DNA of 64,000 bases from Massilia agri (GTDB lineage: Bacteria > Pseudomonadota > Gammaproteobacteria > Burkholderiales > Burkholderiaceae_D). Below, one piece after another: positions 33,293-42,977 of this stretch; the stretch's first letter is position 1, and the number at the start of each line of letters is the position of its first letter. The translations under genes were made by a program, and so were the position numbers. Where the stretch lies: assembly GCF_024753255.1 (NCBI RefSeq), contig NZ_JANUHA010000002.1:310001-374000 (forward strand). The letters run 5' to 3'. The notes below the pieces were generated by a model. That model had not been told where the DNA came from and did not search any database. It saw nothing but the letters and a program-made list of their open reading frames with translations.

Positions 33293-35211
33293 TTGGAATT
33301 TTTGATATGCAGGGCGGCCGCGCCATCGACCGCCACCTGCTGCACCGGATGAACGAGAGCCAGTTCCACCGCGGCCCGGTGGAGGGCGACCTGCACCTGG
33401 AGCCCGGCCTGGCCTTCGGCCACCGCCGCCTGTCGATCATCGCCCTGGAAGCCGGGCTGCAGCCGCTGTTCAACGAGGACGAGACCATCGCCCTCGTGTT
33501 CAACGGCGAGATCTACAACTTCCGCGAACTGCGCGCCGAACTGCAGGGCCTGGGCCACGTGTTCCGCACCCCGTCGGACAGCGAAACCATCGTGCACGCC
33601 TACGAACAGTGGGGCGAGGACTGCGTCGGCCACCTGCGCGGCATGTTCGCCTTCGCGATCTGGGACCGCCCGAAACAGACCCTGTTCCTGGCGCGCGACC
33701 GCATCGGCATCAAGCCCATGCACTACGCGATCCTGAGCGACGGCATGTTCGCCTTCGGCTCCGAGCTGAAGTCGCTCCTGACGCTGCCGAACCTCAAGCG
33801 CGAGATCGACCCGCTGGCGGTCGAGGAGTATTTCGCCTACGGCTACGTACCGGAGCCGCGCACCATCTTCACGGGCGCGAAGAAGCTGCGGCCCGGCCAC
33901 ACCCTGACCCTGCGCGTGGGCCAGCCGGTGCCGGAATCGAAGCAGTACTGGGACGTGCCCTTCGCCCCGCACGCCGCCATGAGCGAGCGCGAGATGGAAG
34001 AGCAGCTCGTCGAGCGCCTGCGCGAAGCCGTGAAGAGCCACCTGATCTCGGACGTCCCGCTGGGTGCCTTCCTGTCGGGCGGCGTCGACTCGAGCGCCGT
34101 GGTGGCCATGATGGCCGGCGTGAGCGACGGCGCGGTCAACACCTGCTCGATCGCCTTCAACGACCCGGCTTTCGATGAGTCCGAGTACGCGCGCCAGGTC
34201 GCCGCGCAATACCAGACCAACCACCAGTGCGAGACCGTCGACAAGGACGACTACGGCCTGCTCGACACCCTGGCCGCGCTCTACGACGAGCCCTATGCCG
34301 ACAGCTCGGCGATCCCGACCTACCGCGTCTGCCAGCTGGCGAGGAAGCGCGTCACCGTGGCCCTGTCGGGCGACGGCGGCGACGAGAACTTCGCCGGCTA
34401 TCGCCGTCACCGCATGGCGATGGGCGAGAACCGCGTGCGCTCGCTGCTGCCGCTGGCCGTGCGCAAACCCGTCTTCGGCGTGCTGGGCGCCGTGTATCCG
34501 AAGGCCGACTGGGCGCCGCGCATGTTCCGCGCCAAGACCACCTTCGAGGCGCTGGCGCGCGACCTCACCGAGGGCTACTTCCACGGCGTCTCGATCAACA
34601 ACGACCGCATCCGCGGCCAGCTGTTCTCCAGCGGCTTCAAGCAGAAGCTGCAGGGCTACCGCGCGGTCGAGGTGATGCGCGGCTACGCGAAGAAGGCGCC
34701 GACCGACGATCCGCTGTCGCTGATCCAGTACCTCGACATGAAGACCTACCTGCCGGGCGACATCCTGACCAAGGTCGACCGCGCCAGCATGGCCCATGCG
34801 CTGGAAGTGCGCGTGCCCCTGCTCGACCACCAGTTCGTGGAATGGGTGTCCGGCCTGCCGTCCGGCTCCAAGCTGCGCAACGGCGAGGGCAAGCACATCT
34901 TCAAGAAGGCGCTGCAGCCCTACCTGTCGGAGGACATCCTGTACCGCAAGAAGCAGGGCTTCTCGATTCCGCTGGCGGCCTGGCTGCGCGGCCCGCTGGC
35001 GGACGCGATGCGCCGCGCGGTGCTCAATCCGGCGCTGCTCGACACCGGCATCTTCAACCCGGCCTTCCTCAAGCAGATGGTGGAGGAGCACCAGTCCGGC
35101 GCCAAGGACCACAGCACCACCCTGTGGTCGGTGCTGATGTTCGACGCCTTCCTGCGCAAGAACGGCGCCGGAGCCCAGGACGGCGCCCCGGCCATCGCCG
35201 CCGCCGCATAA
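33280..35211 (+). CDS. XrtA system asparagine synthase-like amidotransferase
   Basis: 643 aa from ATG 33280, chosen so that Cys2 (MCGIVGIFD) is exposed as the class II glutaminase nucleophile. Domains: Ntn-type glutamine amidotransferase (1 to about 210, with NGEIYNFRELRAEL and SDSETIVHAYEQWG) and an AsnB-type ATP-pyrophosphatase (LSGGVDSSAVVAMM at about 268-281; ALSGDGGDENFAGYRRH). Housekeeping AsnB makes asparagine; the XrtA-linked family is thought to amidate a sugar acid or other carboxylate. The uronic-acid enzymes at 57.9-60.3 kb make an amidated hexosaminuronate plausible (inference). Confidence 0.92.
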   Translation: MCGIVGIFDMQGGRAIDRHLLHRMNESQFHRGPVEGDLHLEPGLAFGHRRLSIIALEAGLQPLFNEDETIALVFNGEIYNFRELRAELQGLGHVFRTPSDSETIVHAYEQWGEDCVGHLRGMFAFAIWDRPKQTLFLARDRIGIKPMHYAILSDGMFAFGSELKSLLTLPNLKREIDPLAVEEYFAYGYVPEPRTIFTGAKKLRPGHTLTLRVGQPVPESKQYWDVPFAPHAAMSEREMEEQLVERLREAVKSHLISDVPLGAFLSGGVDSSAVVAMMAGVSDGAVNTCSIAFNDPAFDESEYARQVAAQYQTNHQCETVDKDDYGLLDTLAALYDEPYADSSAIPTYRVCQLARKRVTVALSGDGGDENFAGYRRHRMAMGENRVRSLLPLAVRKPVFGVLGAVYPKADWAPRMFRAKTTFEALARDLTEGYFHGVSINNDRIRGQLFSSGFKQKLQGYRAVEVMRGYAKKAPTDDPLSLIQYLDMKTYLPGDILTKVDRASMAHALEVRVPLLDHQFVEWVSGLPSGSKLRNGEGKHIFKKALQPYLSEDILYRKKQGFSIPLAAWLRGPLADAMRRAVLNPALLDTGIFNPAFLKQMVEEHQSGAKDHSTTLWSVLMFDAFLRKNGAGAQDGAPAIAAAA

Positions 35212-35256
35212 ACCAGAACAGAACAACGCAACCAGCGCAACCGGAACCACAAGAAC

Positions 35257-36483
35257 ATGCGAGTCCTTCACGTCCTCGACCACTCGATCCCCCTGCACAG
35301 CGGCTACACCTTCCGTACCGCCTCGATCCTGCGCGAACAGCGCGCGCTCGGCTGGGAAACCTTCCACGTCACCGGCTCCAAGCAGAACTCGGGCGAACAG
35401 CGCGAGGAAACGGTGGACGGCCTGCACTTCTACCGCACCCCTAGCTCGAAAAGCGCGCTGGCCAGGCTGCCGGTGCTGAACCAGAAGGAAGTCATCGACG
35501 GCCTCACCAAACGCCTGCTCGAGATCATCCCGCAGGTGAAGCCCGACGTGCTGCACGCCCACTCGCCCAGCCTGAACGCGGTCGCCGCCCTGCGCGCCGG
35601 CAAGCGCTTCGGCATCCCGGTGGTCTACGAGGTGCGCGCCTTCTGGGAAGACGCGGCGGTCGACCACGGCACCAGCAGCGAGAATGGCCTGCGTTACCGC
35701 GCCACCCGGGCGCTGGAGACCTGGGCCCTGAAGCGCGCCGACGCCGTCACCACCATCTGCGAAGGCCTGCGTAAAGACATCGTCGCGCGCGGTATCCCGG
35801 CCGACAAGGTCACCGTGATCCCGAACGCGGTCGACATCGACAAGTTCTCGGTGGGCGGCAGCGCCGACCAGGAACTCAAGACGAAACTCGGCCTGCAGGG
35901 CTCGCGCCTGATCGGCTTCATCGGCTCCTTCTATGCCTATGAGGGCCTGGACATCCTGCTGCGCGCCGTGCCGCAGCTGGCCAGGGACCTGCCGGACCTG
36001 CGCGTGCTGCTGGTCGGCGGCGGTCCCCAGGACGCCCAGCTGCGCCAGCTGGCCAAGGACCTGAACATCCTTGATAAGGTGGTGTTCACGGGCCGTGTGC
36101 CGCACGACCAGGTGCAGAAGTACTACGACCTGCTCGACGTGCTTGTCTACCCGCGCCTGTCGATGCGCCTGACCGACCTGGTCACCCCGCTGAAACCCCT
36201 GGAAGCCATGGCCCAGGGCCGCATCCTGGCCGCCTCCGACGTGGGCGGCCACCTGGAACTGATTGCCGACGGCAAGACCGGGGTGCTGTTCAAGGCCGAT
36301 GATCCCGCCTCGCTGGCCGACAAGGTCGGCGCCCTGCTGCGCGCCCAGGAACGCTGGCCGGCGCTGCGCGCGGCCGGCCGCGAATACGTCGAGACCGAAC
36401 GCAACTGGCCGGTGAGCGTGGCCCGCTACAAGAACATCTACGGCCGCCTGACCGGCCGCGCCACCGAATCCAGGGCTGCATGA
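35257..36483 (+). CDS. XrtA system glycosyltransferase (TIGR04063-like, GT4)
   Basis: 408 aa. MRVLHVLDHSIPLHSGYTFRTASILREQRALGWETFHVTGSKQ is the characteristic N-terminus of this exosortase-linked family. The C-terminal half holds IGFIGSFYAYEGLDILLRAVPQL and VTPLKPLEAMAQGRILAASDVGGHLELI. It transfers a sugar in EPS repeat assembly. A 45-base gap follows the amidotransferase gene. It ends in ATGA shared with the next glycosyltransferase gene. Confidence 0.92.
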   Translation: MRVLHVLDHSIPLHSGYTFRTASILREQRALGWETFHVTGSKQNSGEQREETVDGLHFYRTPSSKSALARLPVLNQKEVIDGLTKRLLEIIPQVKPDVLHAHSPSLNAVAALRAGKRFGIPVVYEVRAFWEDAAVDHGTSSENGLRYRATRALETWALKRADAVTTICEGLRKDIVARGIPADKVTVIPNAVDIDKFSVGGSADQELKTKLGLQGSRLIGFIGSFYAYEGLDILLRAVPQLARDLPDLRVLLVGGGPQDAQLRQLAKDLNILDKVVFTGRVPHDQVQKYYDLLDVLVYPRLSMRLTDLVTPLKPLEAMAQGRILAASDVGGHLELIADGKTGVLFKADDPASLADKVGALLRAQERWPALRAAGREYVETERNWPVSVARYKNIYGRLTGRATESRAA

Positions 36484-37664
36484 AGATCCTGACTTTCAGC
36501 ACCCTCTTCCCCAACACGGAAAAGCCAGGCCACGGGATCTTCGTCGAAACCCGCCTGCGCCACCTGGTCGCCAGTGGCCAGGTCGAATCGCGCGTGGTCG
36601 CGCCGATCGGCTGGTTCCCCTCGAAGCATCCGCGCTTCGGAGACTACGCCAGGCTGGCCAGGGTGCCGAAGAGCGAAGTGCGCCACGGCCTGCAGGTGGA
36701 ACACCCGCGCTACCCGGTGCTGCCGAAGATCGGCATGAACGTGGCCCCGCTGCTGCTGGCCCAGGCGGCAAAACCTGCGATTGCGCGCATCCTCGACGAA
36801 GGCTACGACTTCGACCTGATCGACGCGCATTACTTTTACCCCGACGGCGTCGCCGCGGCCATGCTGGCGCGCTACTTCAACAAACCGCTGGTGATCACGG
36901 CGCGCGGATCCGACATCACGCTGCTGCCGCAGTACGCCCTGCCGCGCCGCATGATCACCTGGGCGGCGAACCGCGCCGACGGCGTCATCACGGTCTGCCA
37001 TGCCCTGCGCGACGAAGTCGTCGCCCTGGGCGTGCCGCAGGAGCGCGTGACTTCGCTGCGCAACGGTGTCGACCTGCAGCTGTTCCGCCCCATCGAGCGC
37101 ACGGCCAATCCGCTGTTCACCCTGCTCACCGTCGGCCACCTGGTACCGGTCAAGGCCCAGGAACTGATCATCGCCGCCCTGCCCCTGCTGCCGGACGTGC
37201 GCCTGGTGGTGGCCGGCGACGGCCCGAACCGCGGCATGCTCGAAGCGCTGGCGCGCGAACTCGGCGTGGAGGCGCGCGTGCAGTTCCTCGGCGCCGTGCC
37301 CCAGGCCCAGCTGCGCGGACATTACGGCAATGCCGACGCCCTGGTGCTGGCCTCCTCGCGCGAAGGCTGGGCCAACGTCCTGCTCGAATCGATGGCTTGC
37401 GGCACGCCGGTGGTGGCCAGCCGCGTCTACGGCACGCCCGAAGTGGTGGCCGCACCCGAGGCGGGCGTGCTGATGGACGAGCGCACGCCGCAGGGCGTGG
37501 CCGATGCCGTGGATCGCCTGCGCGCCGCTTATCCGGACCGCGCCGCCACCCGCCGCTATGCGGAACGCTTCAGCTGGGACGACACGACCGCGGGCCAGAT
37601 CGCCCTGTTCCAGGATATCCTCAACCGGCGCTTGCGCCAGCCGTCCCGGGCGCTCGCCTGCTGA
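36480..37664 (+). CDS. glycosyltransferase family 4 protein
   Basis: 394 aa GT-B enzyme. MKILTFSTLFPNTEKPGHGIFVETRLRHLVASGQVESRVVAP, DLIDAHYFYPDGVAAAMLARYFNKPLVITARGSDITLLPQY, and the donor-site segment SSREGWANVLLESMACGTPVVASRVYGTPEVV are all present. Translation is coupled to the previous glycosyltransferase by a 4-base overlap. Donor and acceptor are unknown. Confidence 0.92.
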   Translation: MKILTFSTLFPNTEKPGHGIFVETRLRHLVASGQVESRVVAPIGWFPSKHPRFGDYARLARVPKSEVRHGLQVEHPRYPVLPKIGMNVAPLLLAQAAKPAIARILDEGYDFDLIDAHYFYPDGVAAAMLARYFNKPLVITARGSDITLLPQYALPRRMITWAANRADGVITVCHALRDEVVALGVPQERVTSLRNGVDLQLFRPIERTANPLFTLLTVGHLVPVKAQELIIAALPLLPDVRLVVAGDGPNRGMLEALARELGVEARVQFLGAVPQAQLRGHYGNADALVLASSREGWANVLLESMACGTPVVASRVYGTPEVVAAPEAGVLMDERTPQGVADAVDRLRAAYPDRAATRRYAERFSWDDTTAGQIALFQDILNRRLRQPSRALAC

Positions 37665-37685
37665 CCGGCCTTACCCGAGCTTTCG

Positions 37686-37805
37686 ATGGAATCACTTCTC
37701 TGGGCCCTGGATCTTGTCTTCCTGGTTTTCTTGTGCCGCTGGGCGCTGCGCGCCGACACGGCCGAGGCAGTAGCCGAGCGAAAACGCAAGCAGGAGCGAA
37801 CCTGA
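37686..37805 (+). CDS. small single-span membrane protein, 39 aa
   Basis: The reading frame begins MESLLWALDLVFLVFLCRWALR and ends in a charged tail ERKRKQERT. One hydrophobic helix (about residues 3-20) plus a basic C-terminus suggest a bitopic inner-membrane peptide, C-terminus inside by the positive-inside rule. It fits neatly between the glycosyltransferase (22-base gap) and the ligase gene (3-base gap) and keeps operon spacing, which argues that it is real. Its role may be to assist the adjacent ligase or XrtA complex; I do not recognise it. Confidence 0.6.
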   Translation: MESLLWALDLVFLVFLCRWALRADTAEAVAERKRKQERT

Positions 37806-37808
37806 ACC

Positions 37809-39146
37809 ATGCGTGACCTTGTCCTGCTCGGCATCCTGCCGTTCATCCTGTATGCGATGGCCAGGCGCCCCTTTATCGCGATGGGTCTGTGGATCTGGAC
37901 CGCTATGTTCTTCCCGAACGCCTGGGTCTACGGCATCGCCGGCAGCATCCGCTACAACCTGTTGTTTACGGGCGTGGCCATCCTGAGTTACCTGGCGATG
38001 AAAAACAAGCCAAAGCTGGTATTCGGTCCACTCGGCGCGCTCGTGTTGCTGTTCCTCGCCTGGACAACCGTCTCTACCATGCTGACGCTCGCCCCCCCTG
38101 AACGCTCCTGGGACATCTGGAGCCGCTTCGCCAAAGGGATTGCACTGTTCTACTTCATCCTGCTGGTAGCCCAGAAAAAGCTGCACCTCGATTTCTTCCT
38201 ATGGTGCATCGTGCTATCGGTCGGCTTCTATGCGAACCTGGAAGCATTGAAGTTCATCGCCAGCGGCGGCGGCCACATGATCGAAGGCTTCCGTGGCCAC
38301 GTCCTGGGGGACCGCAACGAACTGGCGGTGGCCTTCGTCATGACCTTGCCCATCTGCTTCTACCTGCTTGGGCAGTACAAGGAGCATTCCCGCATCATGT
38401 GGCTGGGCCTGCTTGGCACCATGGCGCTATTGGTGACCGCCGTCGTCGGCACGCAGTCGCGCGGTGGCTTCATCGCATTGGCAGGAATTGGTCTCTACCT
38501 GTTTGCCAAGAGCGAACGGAAGATTCCCATGGCGATCATGGGTGCCATCCTGATTTTCGGCCTGTCCCAGATCGTCTCGAGCGACTGGACTGCACGCATG
38601 AATACCATCGATACCGCCGAGAACGACGCCTCTTTCATGGGACGCGTGGTTGCATGGAAGCTCAGTTTCATCCTGGCGATGAAGAACCCGATTTTCGGAG
38701 GCGGATTCAAGTCGCTCGAGTACTTCCCGGTATGGGCCGAGCTGTCGCGCGACTTCTATTCCTATAGCTGGTTCTATACGGGTGACGCGCTGCCGCCGAC
38801 CACGTTCGCGCGCGCTGCCCACAGCATTTATTTCCAGGTAATGGGCGAGCATGGATTCGTCGGCCTGGCGATCTTCATGATCCTGCTTGCCACTACCTTC
38901 CTGAAGGCAGGGCGCCTGGCGCGCAAGGCCAGGAAAGCGGGGGCGCCCGCCTGGATCGCCTCGCTGGCCACGATGCTGCAGCTGAGCGTGTTCGCGTACG
39001 CGCTTGGCGGCGCCGCGCTGAGCTTCGCCTATTTCGAACTGTACTATGCCATCATCGGCCTGCTCATCGTCCTAGAGTTGCGCATTCTGCCTTCCGTGCT
39101 CAAGGAGTCGCCGCCGCCACCCGCAACACCATCCCTTAGCAAATGA
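37809..39146 (+). CDS. putative O-glycosylation ligase / Wzy-like polymerase, XrtA-associated
   Basis: 445 aa with about ten membrane helices. The start MRDLVLLGILPFILYAMARRPFIAMGLWIWTAMFFPNAWVYG is typical of TIGR03097-type proteins. A periplasmic loop contains RVVAWKLSFILAMKNPIFGGGFKSLEYF and HSIYFQVMGEHGFVGL, the region that in WaaL/Wzy enzymes carries the functional Arg/His residues. It should polymerise the EPS repeat or attach glycan to an acceptor, possibly a PEP-CTERM protein. It overlaps the next gene by four bases. Confidence 0.9.
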   Translation: MRDLVLLGILPFILYAMARRPFIAMGLWIWTAMFFPNAWVYGIAGSIRYNLLFTGVAILSYLAMKNKPKLVFGPLGALVLLFLAWTTVSTMLTLAPPERSWDIWSRFAKGIALFYFILLVAQKKLHLDFFLWCIVLSVGFYANLEALKFIASGGGHMIEGFRGHVLGDRNELAVAFVMTLPICFYLLGQYKEHSRIMWLGLLGTMALLVTAVVGTQSRGGFIALAGIGLYLFAKSERKIPMAIMGAILIFGLSQIVSSDWTARMNTIDTAENDASFMGRVVAWKLSFILAMKNPIFGGGFKSLEYFPVWAELSRDFYSYSWFYTGDALPPTTFARAAHSIYFQVMGEHGFVGLAIFMILLATTFLKAGRLARKARKAGAPAWIASLATMLQLSVFAYALGGAALSFAYFELYYAIIGLLIVLELRILPSVLKESPPPPATPSLSK

Positions 39147-40120
39147 CAGCGCTCCATCATACCCGCAAGACCGAACGCCTCATCCGCACCATGGGCGATG
39201 CCATCGCGCTGGCCGGCCGGGGCAACCGGCTGTGCGTGGTCAACTACCACCGGATTCTGGCCCTCCCCGACCCGATGCTGGAATCGGAGCCGGACGTATC
39301 GACTTTCCGCTGGCAGATGGCCCTGCTGGCGCGCTGTTTCAATGTTCTTACTCTGCCGGAGGCACTGGCCGCGCTCGATGCGGGGCGCCTGCCGCCGCGC
39401 GCCGTGTGCATCACCTTCGACGACGGATACCGTTCCCTGTACGACCTGGCGCTCCCCGTGCTGCAGGAATTCCGGCTTCCGGCGACAGTCTTCGTCACCA
39501 GCGGCTACATCGACGGGCGCACGATGTGGAACGACCACATCATCGAAGCGGTCCAGGAGCTGCCTGCGGGACAGCTCGACCTGCGCGACCTCGGCCTGGG
39601 CAACTATTCCCTGCGCAGCCTGGAAGAACGCAAGACCACCCTCGGCGAATTGACCGAGGCGTCGAAATACCTGCCGCCGCCGGCGCGGCTGGCCCTGGTG
39701 GAACGGCTGGCGGCCATGGTCGGCGACCATGCGGACCGCGCCCCGATGCTGAGCGCCGACATGCTGGTCAGTCTCGACCGCCACGGCATCGAGATCGGCG
39801 CGCACACCGTCTCGCATCCCATCCTCACCAGCCTCGACGACGAATCGGCACGTCACGAGATCGTCGCCGGCAAGGAGCAACTCGAAGCCGTGCTGGGCAA
39901 GCCCGTGCGGCTGTTCGCCTACCCGAACGGCAAGGCGGGCAAGGATTTCGATGCGCGCCACGTCGCCATGGCGCGCGACGCTGGTTTCATGGCCGCCTTC
40001 ACCACCCTGCCGGGCGCCATCCGGCGTGGCGACGACCGCTTTGCCCTGTCGCGCAGCCGCCCATGGGACAAGACGCCCCTGATGTTCGGACTGCGCCTGC
40101 TGCGCTGGCTGGCGGCATGA
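39143..40120 (+). CDS. polysaccharide deacetylase family protein
   Basis: 325 aa. NodB motifs: CITFDDGYRSLYDLALPVLQEF (first Asp pair) and IEIGAHTVSHPILT (His-x3-His). The C-terminal FAYPNGKAGKDFDARHV is the third conserved segment. The N-terminus has no obvious export signal, so it may act at the cytoplasmic face. It is the second of three deacetylase-like proteins in the locus (27357, 39143, 42978), so the polymer may be deacetylated at more than one position or stage. Confidence 0.9.
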   Translation: MTALHHTRKTERLIRTMGDAIALAGRGNRLCVVNYHRILALPDPMLESEPDVSTFRWQMALLARCFNVLTLPEALAALDAGRLPPRAVCITFDDGYRSLYDLALPVLQEFRLPATVFVTSGYIDGRTMWNDHIIEAVQELPAGQLDLRDLGLGNYSLRSLEERKTTLGELTEASKYLPPPARLALVERLAAMVGDHADRAPMLSADMLVSLDRHGIEIGAHTVSHPILTSLDDESARHEIVAGKEQLEAVLGKPVRLFAYPNGKAGKDFDARHVAMARDAGFMAAFTTLPGAIRRGDDRFALSRSRPWDKTPLMFGLRLLRWLAA

Positions 40121-40156
40121 ACCCATAGCCCGTATCTGTAACCGAGTAACATACCT

Positions 40157-41404
40157 ATGAATAAGAAGACAGCCCTGCTCGTCGCTTTCCACTTCCCGCC
40201 CCAGGCGGGCAGCAGCGGCATCCAACGCACCCTGAGCTTTTCCAAGCATCTGCGCCAGCACGGCTGGGAAGCACTGGTCCTGTCGGCCAACCCCCGCGCC
40301 TATGCCGAGCACAATGCCTCGCAGCTGTCGAGCCTCCCGGCCGACCTCGTCGTGCAGCGGGCCTTCGCACTCGATACCAAGCGCCATCTGGGGATCGGCG
40401 GCCGCTACCTCGAACTGATGGCGCTGCCCGACCGCTGGGTGAGCTGGCTGGCGCACGGCGTCCTGGCCGGCCTGCGCCTGGCGCGCCGCCACAAGGCCGG
40501 CGTGATCTGGTCGACCTTCCCGATCGCCACGGCACACCTGATCGGCCTGGTCCTGCATCGCCTCACCGGCCTGCCCTGGATCGCCGACTTCCGCGACCCG
40601 ATGCTGCAGCCGGCCTACCCGACCTCAAGCCGCCAGCGCGCCGTCTACGGCTGGATCGAGAAGCAGGCGATCCAGCGCTGCAGGTATGCGGTCTTCACCA
40701 CCCAGCGCGCGCTCGATTCGTACAGGACGCGCTTTCCCAGCGTCGATCCGGCCAAGTTCCGCCTGATCGAGAACGGTTTCGACGAGGATGAATTCGGACG
40801 TTTGATGGACGAGGCCGCGGCGCCTGCGCCACGTGGCGAGCGCATCACCCTGCTGCACAGCGGGATCCTGTACAAGAACGGCCGCAACCCGGCCGCCTTC
40901 CTGGCCGCGCTGGCCAGGCTGAAGGCTGCCGGGCGTGTCGACGCCGCTTCGCTGCGGGTCATCCTGCGCGCGCCGGGCGACGTCGAGGATGTGGCGGCCG
41001 GCGTGGCGGAACACGGGGTCGGCGACATCGTCGAGGTCCTGCCGCCGGTGCCATACCGCGAGGCGCTCAACGAGATGCTGGCCGCCGACGGCCTGCTGCT
41101 GTTCCAGGGCACCCCGTTCAACAACCAGATTCCAGCCAAGATCTACGAATACTTCAGGACCCGCAAGCCGGTGCTGGGCCTGGTCGATCCGGCCGGCGAG
41201 ACCGCCACGGTCCTGCGCGGCGCCGGATTCGACAGCATCGTCGACCTCGAGAACAGCGCCGACATCGCCACCGCCCTCGAACAGTTCACGGCGGCGGTTC
41301 GCGAAGGCAGGGCCCATGTCGCGAGCGACGAAGTGATCGGCCGCGCATCGCGCGCGCACAAGGCGCGCGAGCTGGCCGACCTGTTCGACGAGGCGGCAGC
41401 ATGA
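40157..41404 (+). CDS. glycosyltransferase (GT4-like)
   Basis: 415 aa. KTALLVAFHFPPQAGSSGIQRTLSFSKHLRQHGWEALVLSANP at the N-terminus; GLPWIADFRDPM in the middle; NQIPAKIYEYFRTRKPVLGLVDPAGETATVL at the donor side. The latter (Pxk-YEY) is typical of glycosyltransferases that decorate polysaccharide repeats. It has its own small leader of 36 bases after the deacetylase and overlaps the flippase gene as ATGA. Confidence 0.88.
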   Translation: MNKKTALLVAFHFPPQAGSSGIQRTLSFSKHLRQHGWEALVLSANPRAYAEHNASQLSSLPADLVVQRAFALDTKRHLGIGGRYLELMALPDRWVSWLAHGVLAGLRLARRHKAGVIWSTFPIATAHLIGLVLHRLTGLPWIADFRDPMLQPAYPTSSRQRAVYGWIEKQAIQRCRYAVFTTQRALDSYRTRFPSVDPAKFRLIENGFDEDEFGRLMDEAAAPAPRGERITLLHSGILYKNGRNPAAFLAALARLKAAGRVDAASLRVILRAPGDVEDVAAGVAEHGVGDIVEVLPPVPYREALNEMLAADGLLLFQGTPFNNQIPAKIYEYFRTRKPVLGLVDPAGETATVLRGAGFDSIVDLENSADIATALEQFTAAVREGRAHVASDEVIGRASRAHKARELADLFDEAAA

Positions 41405-42918
41405 GCGATTCCGGACAGGGCAGCATCAACAAGCAGATCGCCAAGGGCGCGGCCTGGATGGTCGCCTTCAAGGTGGTCGACAAAAGCGTTGGCCTCGTCA
41501 GCACCATCGTCCTGGCGCGCATGCTCGCACCCGAGGACTTCGGTCTCGTGGCCATGTCGATGATCCTGCTCGCGGCGCTGAACCTCCTGATTTCCTTCGG
41601 TTTCGAAGTGCAGCTGATCCAGAACCGCGACGCCGGTCGCGACCAGTTCGACACCGCCTGGACCTTCACGGTGATTTTCTCGGTCGTCTGCGGCCTGGTG
41701 CTGGTGGGCCTGGCCCTCCCCGCGGCGCAGTTCTATCGTGAGCCGCGCCTGGAGGCGATCATCTATGCGCTGGCGTTCGGATTCGCGCTGGAAGGATTCT
41801 CGAATATCGGCACCGTCGCCTTCCGTCGCGAGATGCAGTTCGACCGCGAATTCAAGTTCTTGCTCGGCAAACGCATGGCCAGCCTGGTGGTCACGATTCC
41901 GCTCGCCCTGTGGCTGCGGAATTACTGGGCGCTCGTCATCGGCCAGCTGGCAAGCACCGCGCTGTCGGTGGCCTTGTCGTACTACATGAGCACCTACCGT
42001 CCACGCTTCTCGCTGAAATCGAAGCTGGAACTCTTCCATACGTCGAAGTGGCTGGTAATCAATAACCTGTTCGGTTTCCTGCACGGCCGTTCGGCGCCCT
42101 TCCTGCTTGCCCGTCTGTCCGGCGCCCCCTCGGTCGGCGTATTCTCGATCGGCATGGAGATCTCCACACTACCCTCGAACGAGCTGGTGGCGCCGATCAA
42201 CCGGGCCGCCTTTCCAGGTTACGCGAAAGCGGCCCACGACCTGGACAAGCTGCGCGACACCTTCCTCAAGGTGATTGCCTCGATTGCCCTGGTAGCGATT
42301 CCGGCCGGTGTCGGCGTGGCCGTGGTTGCAGACCTGTTTGTCCCGGCCGTGCTGGGCTGGAAATGGCTGGATGCCATCCCTCTGATTCAGCTATTGGCGG
42401 TGTACGGCGTGATCAAGGCCTTGCAGACGAATATCCCTTATGTTTACCTGGCGCTCGGCATGGCCAAGCGCAGCACCATCATCAGCGGCATCCAGGTCAT
42501 CATCTACTTGCTTGTCCTGTACCCGGCAATCAGCAGATGGGGGGCGATGGGCGCGGCCTGGGCATCGCTCGGCACCGCGGTCGTGATGATCCCGGTAAAC
42601 CAGGCCATGGTTGCCGAATGCCTCGGGCTGAATGCTACTCAGTTCTGCAGGGCGCTGGTGCGGCCCCTGATTGCTTCCGCGGCGATCGCCACGGTGGTGT
42701 TGGCACTCAAGAGCCAGCTGGTGCTGCGCCACCATACGCTGGACTACGCACTTGCGCTGCTGCTGTGCGCGGCAGTCGGCGCGCTGGTGTACGTGATCGT
42801 GCTGTATGTGGTGTGGCGTGCCTGGAAGCGCCCTGACGGCGCGGAGCGCCATGCCTTCGCCCAGCTCGAGACACTGCTCGGCAAGGCAGGGATTCGAGTC
42901 AATCTGGTCGGTCCCTGA
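41401..42918 (+). CDS. lipopolysaccharide/EPS flippase (Wzx-like, MOP superfamily)
   Basis: 505 aa with about 12-14 membrane helices. The start is KQIAKGAAWMVAFKVVDKSVGLVSTIVLARMLAPEDFGLVAMSMI, a typical polysaccharide biosynthesis/transport N-terminus. It should move the lipid-linked EPS repeat across the inner membrane before polymerisation by the ligase/polymerase at 37809. It is the last gene of the plus-strand operon. A 59-base gap with a weak inverted repeat (GGCCAG/CTGGCC) separates it from the convergent deacetylase gene. Confidence 0.92.
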   Translation: MSDSGQGSINKQIAKGAAWMVAFKVVDKSVGLVSTIVLARMLAPEDFGLVAMSMILLAALNLLISFGFEVQLIQNRDAGRDQFDTAWTFTVIFSVVCGLVLVGLALPAAQFYREPRLEAIIYALAFGFALEGFSNIGTVAFRREMQFDREFKFLLGKRMASLVVTIPLALWLRNYWALVIGQLASTALSVALSYYMSTYRPRFSLKSKLELFHTSKWLVINNLFGFLHGRSAPFLLARLSGAPSVGVFSIGMEISTLPSNELVAPINRAAFPGYAKAAHDLDKLRDTFLKVIASIALVAIPAGVGVAVVADLFVPAVLGWKWLDAIPLIQLLAVYGVIKALQTNIPYVYLALGMAKRSTIISGIQVIIYLLVLYPAISRWGAMGAAWASLGTAVVMIPVNQAMVAECLGLNATQFCRALVRPLIASAAIATVVLALKSQLVLRHHTLDYALALLLCAAVGALVYVIVLYVVWRAWKRPDGAERHAFAQLETLLGKAGIRVNLVGP

Positions 42919-42977
42919 GTCGCCACGTCCGGGTGGCCAGGAAAAGCGCCCGGGCTGGCCGACCGACCACGCCTCAC

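Noticed and set aside
42919..42977. Terminator between flippase and convergent deacetylase
   Set aside because: The only inverted repeat (GGCCAG/CTGGCC) has a loop of about 14 bases and no T-tract on either strand.
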